Assembly: GCF_014203545.1 (NCBI RefSeq)
Contig: NZ_JACHJG010000006.1
Span: 1 to 64,000, forward strand
Source of the DNA: Streptomyces netropsis
Lineage (GTDB): Bacteria; Actinomycetota; Actinomycetes; Streptomycetales; Streptomycetaceae
Direction of reading: 5' to 3'
Length of the DNA: 64,000 nucleotides
Made by a program: the position numbers and the translations under genes
Shown here: piece after piece, positions 60,337-64,000 of the stretch
Position numbering within the stretch: position 1 is the stretch's first letter
Layout: every line of letters begins with the position of its first letter
The notes under the pieces: generated by a model
Database searches by the model: none
Seen by the model: only the letters and a program-made list of their open reading frames with translations
What the model was told of the DNA's origin: nothing

Positions 60337-61910
60337 CCATCATCGGCTCCGTCGCCGCACGCCGTGCCTCGGCCCTGGGTCTCGCCCTCACCGCCTGTCT
60401 CACGGCGACCCCTGCGGCCTTCGCCTCCGCCCTCACCACCCCCGCCCCGGCGACGCCCGGGGCCGGTCTCGACCGCTACTACCAGCAGCGTCTCGACTGG
60501 GGCAGCTGCGTCCAGGGCCCCGACGACACCACGGGACGCGATCTGGAGAAGGCCGGCGCCCAGTGCGCGGACGTGACCGTGCCCCTCGATTACGCCGATC
60601 CCCGGGGGCGTACGATCACCGTCGCGATGTCCCGGCTCAAGGCAACCGACACCCGCCGTCGCGTGGGCTCGCTGCTGATCAACTTCGGCGGCCCCGGCGG
60701 GACCGCCCTCGGCGAGCCGCCGACCGTCCGCAAGGCGATGAAGGACGTCGGCGCGCGCTACGACATCATCGGCATGGACCCGCGCTTCGTCGGCCGCAGC
60801 ACCCCGCTCGACTGCGGCTGGCCCGTGGGCCACTCCGTCTTCTCGGCCGGCGTCGGCCGGGCCGGCTTCGACCGGCAGGTCGCCCTGCACAAGGACCTGG
60901 CCGCGAAGTGCCGTGCCACGAACGCGTCCGTGCTGCCGCACGTCAGCACGCGCAACACGGCCCGCGACATGGACGTCGTCCGGGGCGCGCTCGGCGAGCG
61001 GAAGATCTCCTACCTGGGCTACTCGTACGGCACCTACCTGGGCACCGTCTACACCCAGATGTTCCCCGGCCGCTACGACCGGGTGGTCCTCGACGGGGCG
61101 CTCGACCCGCGCCGTTACAGCCCCCGGCTGATGCGGGGCGTCGAGCGGGAGAACGAGCGGGCGCTGGCCGACTGGGCGGCCTGGGCGGCGAAAAGACACG
61201 ACACCTACGGCCTCGGCCGTACCCGCGCCCACGTGCTCGCCACCGTCGATCGCGTCGTCGAGGCGTCCGCGCGCGGGCTGACCCTCGGCACCGCCCCCGA
61301 TGCCTTCCGGGTCGACGACACCCAGGTGCCGACCCTGATCTTCGGCGCGATCTCGGAAGACACGGACGCCGCGCGGGCGGCGGTCGGTGAGCAGGTGTCC
61401 GTGATGAACAGGGCCGCGAAGGGTCAACCGACCCGGCTCTCAGCGGAGTTCAAGGAGTATTTGCAAGGGATGGTGACCAGCAAGAATTCACACGCCGGCA
61501 GCGTGCAGACGGCCATCCTGTGCGGTGACGTGGCCGCCCCTCGTGACCCCGAGCGCTATTGGCGCGACATCGAGCGCAGCCGTGCCGCCCACCCGCTGTT
61601 CGGTCCGCTGACCAACAACATCGGCCCGTGCGCCTTCTGGGACCGCCCGCGCGAGGAGCCCACACAGGTGCGGCACGACGCCCCGGCACTGATCGTGTCC
61701 GCCACCGGCGACCCGCGCACCCCCCACACGGGCGCCGTGGCCCTGCACGGCCTGCTGACCGGCTCCAAGCTGATCACCCTGAAGGGCGCCGACCAGCACG
61801 GGGTCTACGGCTCCTACGGCAGCACCTGCGTGGACGGGAAGGTCAACGCCTACCTGGCCACGGGCGAACTCCCGGCGAAGGACGTGACCTGCGTCAAGCG
61901 GACCGGGTGA
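60333..61910 (+). CDS. secreted tripeptidyl-aminopeptidase-like alpha/beta hydrolase
   Basis: 525 residues. Signal peptide cut near Ala33, then the S33 family plan of the Streptomyces SlpD/SlpE and Tap proteins: VPLDYADPRGRTITVAMSRLKA, oxyanion FGGPGG, nucleophile GYSYG (Ser231) and C-terminal ADQHGVYG with the catalytic His. The enzyme should trim tripeptides from the N termini of secreted proteins. GTG 60333 is preceded by AAGGAG and overlaps the previous stop, so the two secreted hydrolases are made together. Confidence 0.9.
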   Translation: MTIIGSVAARRASALGLALTACLTATPAAFASALTTPAPATPGAGLDRYYQQRLDWGSCVQGPDDTTGRDLEKAGAQCADVTVPLDYADPRGRTITVAMSRLKATDTRRRVGSLLINFGGPGGTALGEPPTVRKAMKDVGARYDIIGMDPRFVGRSTPLDCGWPVGHSVFSAGVGRAGFDRQVALHKDLAAKCRATNASVLPHVSTRNTARDMDVVRGALGERKISYLGYSYGTYLGTVYTQMFPGRYDRVVLDGALDPRRYSPRLMRGVERENERALADWAAWAAKRHDTYGLGRTRAHVLATVDRVVEASARGLTLGTAPDAFRVDDTQVPTLIFGAISEDTDAARAAVGEQVSVMNRAAKGQPTRLSAEFKEYLQGMVTSKNSHAGSVQTAILCGDVAAPRDPERYWRDIERSRAAHPLFGPLTNNIGPCAFWDRPREEPTQVRHDAPALIVSATGDPRTPHTGAVALHGLLTGSKLITLKGADQHGVYGSYGSTCVDGKVNAYLATGELPAKDVTCVKRTG

Positions 61911-61980
61911 CCATCACCGGTGGTCACCCCGCGGGCGTCGCCCGACCGGCCCGGAGGGCTCCTGTGGCCGCCCCGGAAAA

Positions 61981-62003
61981 CTCCCGGAAGAATTTCCCGG
62001 GAG
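61981..62003 (+). terminator. weak hairpin after the peptidase gene
   Basis: CTCCCGG pairs with CCGGGAG around a 9-nt A/T-rich loop, 70 bp past the stop. Confidence 0.4.
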
Positions 62004-62084
62004 CTGTCGATCCGGCCCTCTCCCGTTCGACGCAGGGGTGAGAGGCAGGGAAAAGGCCCCCGCCCTCCCGACCGAGGAGTCACC

Positions 62085-62441
62085 ATGCCGCGCTTCATGA
62101 CACTGATCCGTATCGACGAGCAGAACGCCCCCGCCGAGGGCCCCAGCCCCGAGCTGATGGAACGCATGGGCGTGCTGCTCGAGGAGATCACCAAGGCCGG
62201 GGTCATGCTGGACACGGCCGGGCTCACCCCGACCTCCGACGGCACCCGGGTCACCTGGTCCGGCGGCAACCTCAGCTGCACCGACGGGCCCTTCACCGAG
62301 ACCAAGGAGGTCATCGGCGGCTACTCCATCATCCAGGCCAAGGACAAGGCCGAGGCCCTGGAGTGGACCAAGCGGTTCCTGCAGACCCACGAGGACTACT
62401 GGACCATCACCGCCGAGGTCCGCGAGATCGCCGAGGGCTGA
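62085..62441 (+). CDS. YciI/DGPF-domain protein
   Basis: 118 residues of the YCII-related family. The diagnostic motif TDGPFTETKEVIGGY is at about 66-80; an N-terminal MTLIR strand and C-terminal helix complete the ferredoxin-like fold. DGPF proteins are typically encoded beside ECF42 sigma factors, as here (gene 42 bp downstream). The role is unknown, possibly small-molecule binding. GAGGAG lies 6 bp before the ATG. Confidence 0.92.
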   Translation: MPRFMTLIRIDEQNAPAEGPSPELMERMGVLLEEITKAGVMLDTAGLTPTSDGTRVTWSGGNLSCTDGPFTETKEVIGGYSIIQAKDKAEALEWTKRFLQTHEDYWTITAEVREIAEG

Positions 62442-62483
62442 TCCGGCCGCGGTTGCCCCGCCCCGGGGCGGCTGCTGTGATGG

Positions 62484-63728
62484 GTGATCGTGACGGCAGC
62501 AGGCGCGACCGAAACGGTCGAAGCGGTGTTCAGGATCGAGTCCGCGCGGATCATCGCGGGCGTCGCCCGCATCGTGCGGGACGTGGGCATCGCCGAGGAA
62601 CTCGCGCAGGACGCCCTGGTCGCCGCGCTGGAGCAATGGCCGGAGTCAGGTGTCCCGGACAGGCCGGGCGCCTGGCTCATGGCCACCGCCAAGCACCGTG
62701 CGATCGATCTCGTGCGCCGCAAGGAGACGTACGCCCGCAAGCTGGCGGAGGTCGGGCGGACCCTCGAGGACGTACCGGCACCGGGGCCGGCGGACCCGGA
62801 CGACATCGACGACGACCTGCTGCGGCTGATCTTCACCGCGTGCCATCCCGTCCTGTCGACACCGGCGCGGATCGCGCTCACGCTGCGGTTGCTGGGCGGG
62901 CTGACCACGCAGGAGATCGCCCGCGCGTTCCTGACCTCGGAGCCGACGGTCGCCCAGCGCATCGTCCGGGCCAAGCGGGCGCTCGCCAAGGCCGGGGTGC
63001 CCTTCGAGGTCCCGTACGGGCCCGACCGGATAGCCCGCCTGTCGTCGGTTCTCGAGGTCATCTACCTCGTCTTCAACGAGGGCTACTCCGCGACGGCCGG
63101 GGACGACCTGGTGCGCCCCGCCCTGTGCGAGGACGCACTCCGCCTGGCCCGCGTGCTGGCAGGCCTGATGCCCAAGGAGCCCGAAGTCCACGGCCTGGCC
63201 GCCCTCCTGGAGTTCCAGGCGTCCCGCATCGCGGCCCGCACGGGCCCCGGCGGCGAGCCGGTGCTGCTCGCCGACCAGAACCGGTCCAGATGGAACCGCA
63301 TGCTCATCCGCCGCGGTATCGAGGCCCTGCAGCACGCGGGCCACGGACCGTACTCCGTCCAGGCCGCGATCGCCGCGTACCACGCTCAGGCGATCCGCTA
63401 CGAGGACACGGACTGGGCGGCGATCGCCACGCTGTACGGCCAGCTGATGGCGCTGACCCCGTCACCGGTGGTGGAGCTGAACCGGGCGGTCGCCGTCTCG
63501 ATGGCCCAGGGCCCCGCGGCCGCCCTGGAGCTGGTCGACGCCCTGACCGACGAACCGGCCCTGGACGGCTACCACTTGCTGCCGAGCGTCCGAGGGGATC
63601 TGCTGGAACGCCTGGGGAGGAAGCAGGAGGCACGTGCGGAGTTCGAGAGGGCGGCGTCCTGGACCCGCAACGCACGCGAGCGGGAGCTGCTCCTGGAACG
63701 GGCGTCACGCTCCGCGCCCACTCCCTGA
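62484..63728 (+). CDS. ECF sigma factor with C-terminal TPR-like extension (ECF42 type)
   Basis: 414 residues. Sigma2 (VFRIESARIIAGVARIVRDVGIAEELAQDALVAALEQWP) and sigma4 (LTLRLLGGLTTQEIARAFLTSEPTVAQRIVRAKRALAKA) occupy the first ~180. The remaining ~230 are helical repeats in which a conserved E/N-x-A-x-A pattern (VELNRAVAVSMAQGPAAAL) is visible. Long C-terminal TPR extension and a DGPF neighbour define the ECF42 group, which has no anti-sigma factor and may be controlled by its own tail. GTG 62484 or 62490 starts. Confidence 0.9.
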   Translation: MIVTAAGATETVEAVFRIESARIIAGVARIVRDVGIAEELAQDALVAALEQWPESGVPDRPGAWLMATAKHRAIDLVRRKETYARKLAEVGRTLEDVPAPGPADPDDIDDDLLRLIFTACHPVLSTPARIALTLRLLGGLTTQEIARAFLTSEPTVAQRIVRAKRALAKAGVPFEVPYGPDRIARLSSVLEVIYLVFNEGYSATAGDDLVRPALCEDALRLARVLAGLMPKEPEVHGLAALLEFQASRIAARTGPGGEPVLLADQNRSRWNRMLIRRGIEALQHAGHGPYSVQAAIAAYHAQAIRYEDTDWAAIATLYGQLMALTPSPVVELNRAVAVSMAQGPAAALELVDALTDEPALDGYHLLPSVRGDLLERLGRKQEARAEFERAASWTRNARERELLLERASRSAPTP

Positions 63729-63827
63729 CCGCAGGCACACACCTGGTTGCCCGAAATGCACGCTTCGTACGTGCGTGCGAGCCTGGTAGCAGCTCATCAT
63801 CCGAGATCCGCTGCAGGAGGCACGATC

Positions 63828-63998
63828 GTGGGCAAGAAGCAGACGCGTCAGAACCGCGGCGCCCGCACGGGCGGCCACGACCACGGCACCACTGTGGACA
63901 CCAAGAAGCAGGAGAAGACATCGGCGGCACAGGAGACGGGACGCCCGACCCCGGAACAGGTCGCGCATAAGCAGCCGCGGAAGTTCGGCCACAACTGA
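63828..63998 (+). CDS. small basic hypothetical protein
   Basis: 56 residues rich in Lys, Gln, Thr and His (KKQTRQNRGARTGGHDHG, then QEKTSAA). It looks intrinsically disordered and cytosolic. GCAGGAGG lies 7 bp before the GTG start, which is better supported than any upstream codon. Function unknown. Confidence 0.6.
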   Translation: MGKKQTRQNRGARTGGHDHGTTVDTKKQEKTSAAQETGRPTPEQVAHKQPRKFGHN

Positions 63999-64000
63999 TC

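Noticed and set aside
1..64000. tRNA, rRNA and CRISPR arrays
   Set aside because: I looked for cloverleaf-like and regularly spaced repeat patterns and found none convincing.

Overview
The window is a stretch of very GC-rich actinobacterial chromosome, almost certainly from a Streptomyces. Signs of this are the strong G/C bias at third codon positions, GTG starts with GGAGG-type ribosome sites, SARP/AfsR-type regulators, DmdR-like iron boxes, TIGR03086 mycothiol-type proteins, an ECF42-like sigma factor and a hairpin repeat common between Streptomyces genes. I see no rRNA, tRNA, CRISPR array, prophage module or intact insertion sequence. The first ~134 bases are long runs of C and look like a poor assembly end.

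Layout. 0.2-2.1 kb: a TIGR03086 protein and a methyltransferase. 2.1-8.5 kb: a giant TIR / degenerate phosphoesterase / NACHT / pentapeptide / WD40 protein (an NLR-like, probable defence or signalling receptor) whose 3' end abuts a short-chain dehydrogenase that has lost its 5' half. 8.6-12.4 kb: an SLC13-like permease and a three-gene operon (membrane protein, cupin, inositol-phosphatase-like enzyme). 12.5-23.8 kb: two divergent operons, each with an iron box. To the left lie a lipoprotein, two permeases and a double ATPase forming an Opp/Nik-type importer. To the right lie a 2-oxoglutarate dioxygenase, SbnB-like and SbnA-like enzymes that should make 2,3-diaminopropionate, a fold-III PLP decarboxylase and a MATE exporter. 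No NIS synthetase or NRPS is present, so this is the best candidate for an undescribed small-metallophore pathway.

24-43.6 kb is ordinary accessory chromosome: a YbdK-type ligase, TRIC channel, YidB, an LRR-thioredoxin fusion, a Kazal-like secreted protein, methyltransferases, a wrecked AAA ATPase pseudogene, DoxX, an HTH-coil-receiver protein, Mut7-C, HAD, a MalY aminotransferase, a pair of proteins sharing an IFSGRPxP motif, a monooxygenase, and an AraC regulator divergent from a metallo-beta-lactamase-fold enzyme.

43.8-54.4 kb is a second noteworthy locus. Two tandem AfsR-type regulators (SARP + NB-ARC + TPR) and one short SARP flank a cassette built around a cytosolic subtilisin-like protease. 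One small gene copies the protease's N-terminal segment and another copies its C-terminal domain. The cassette promoter carries GTGACG repeats at an exact 11-bp period ending 9 bp before a -10 box, the classic SARP operator layout. Regulators and cassette therefore probably form one circuit.

54.4-64 kb: DM13 lipoprotein-like, HxlR regulator with a truncated quinone-reductase-like target, small secreted proteins, a cold-shock-like protein, IS5 and P-loop gene fragments, a coupled serine hydrolase / tripeptidyl-aminopeptidase-like pair, and a DGPF (YciI) protein next to an ECF42-like sigma factor.
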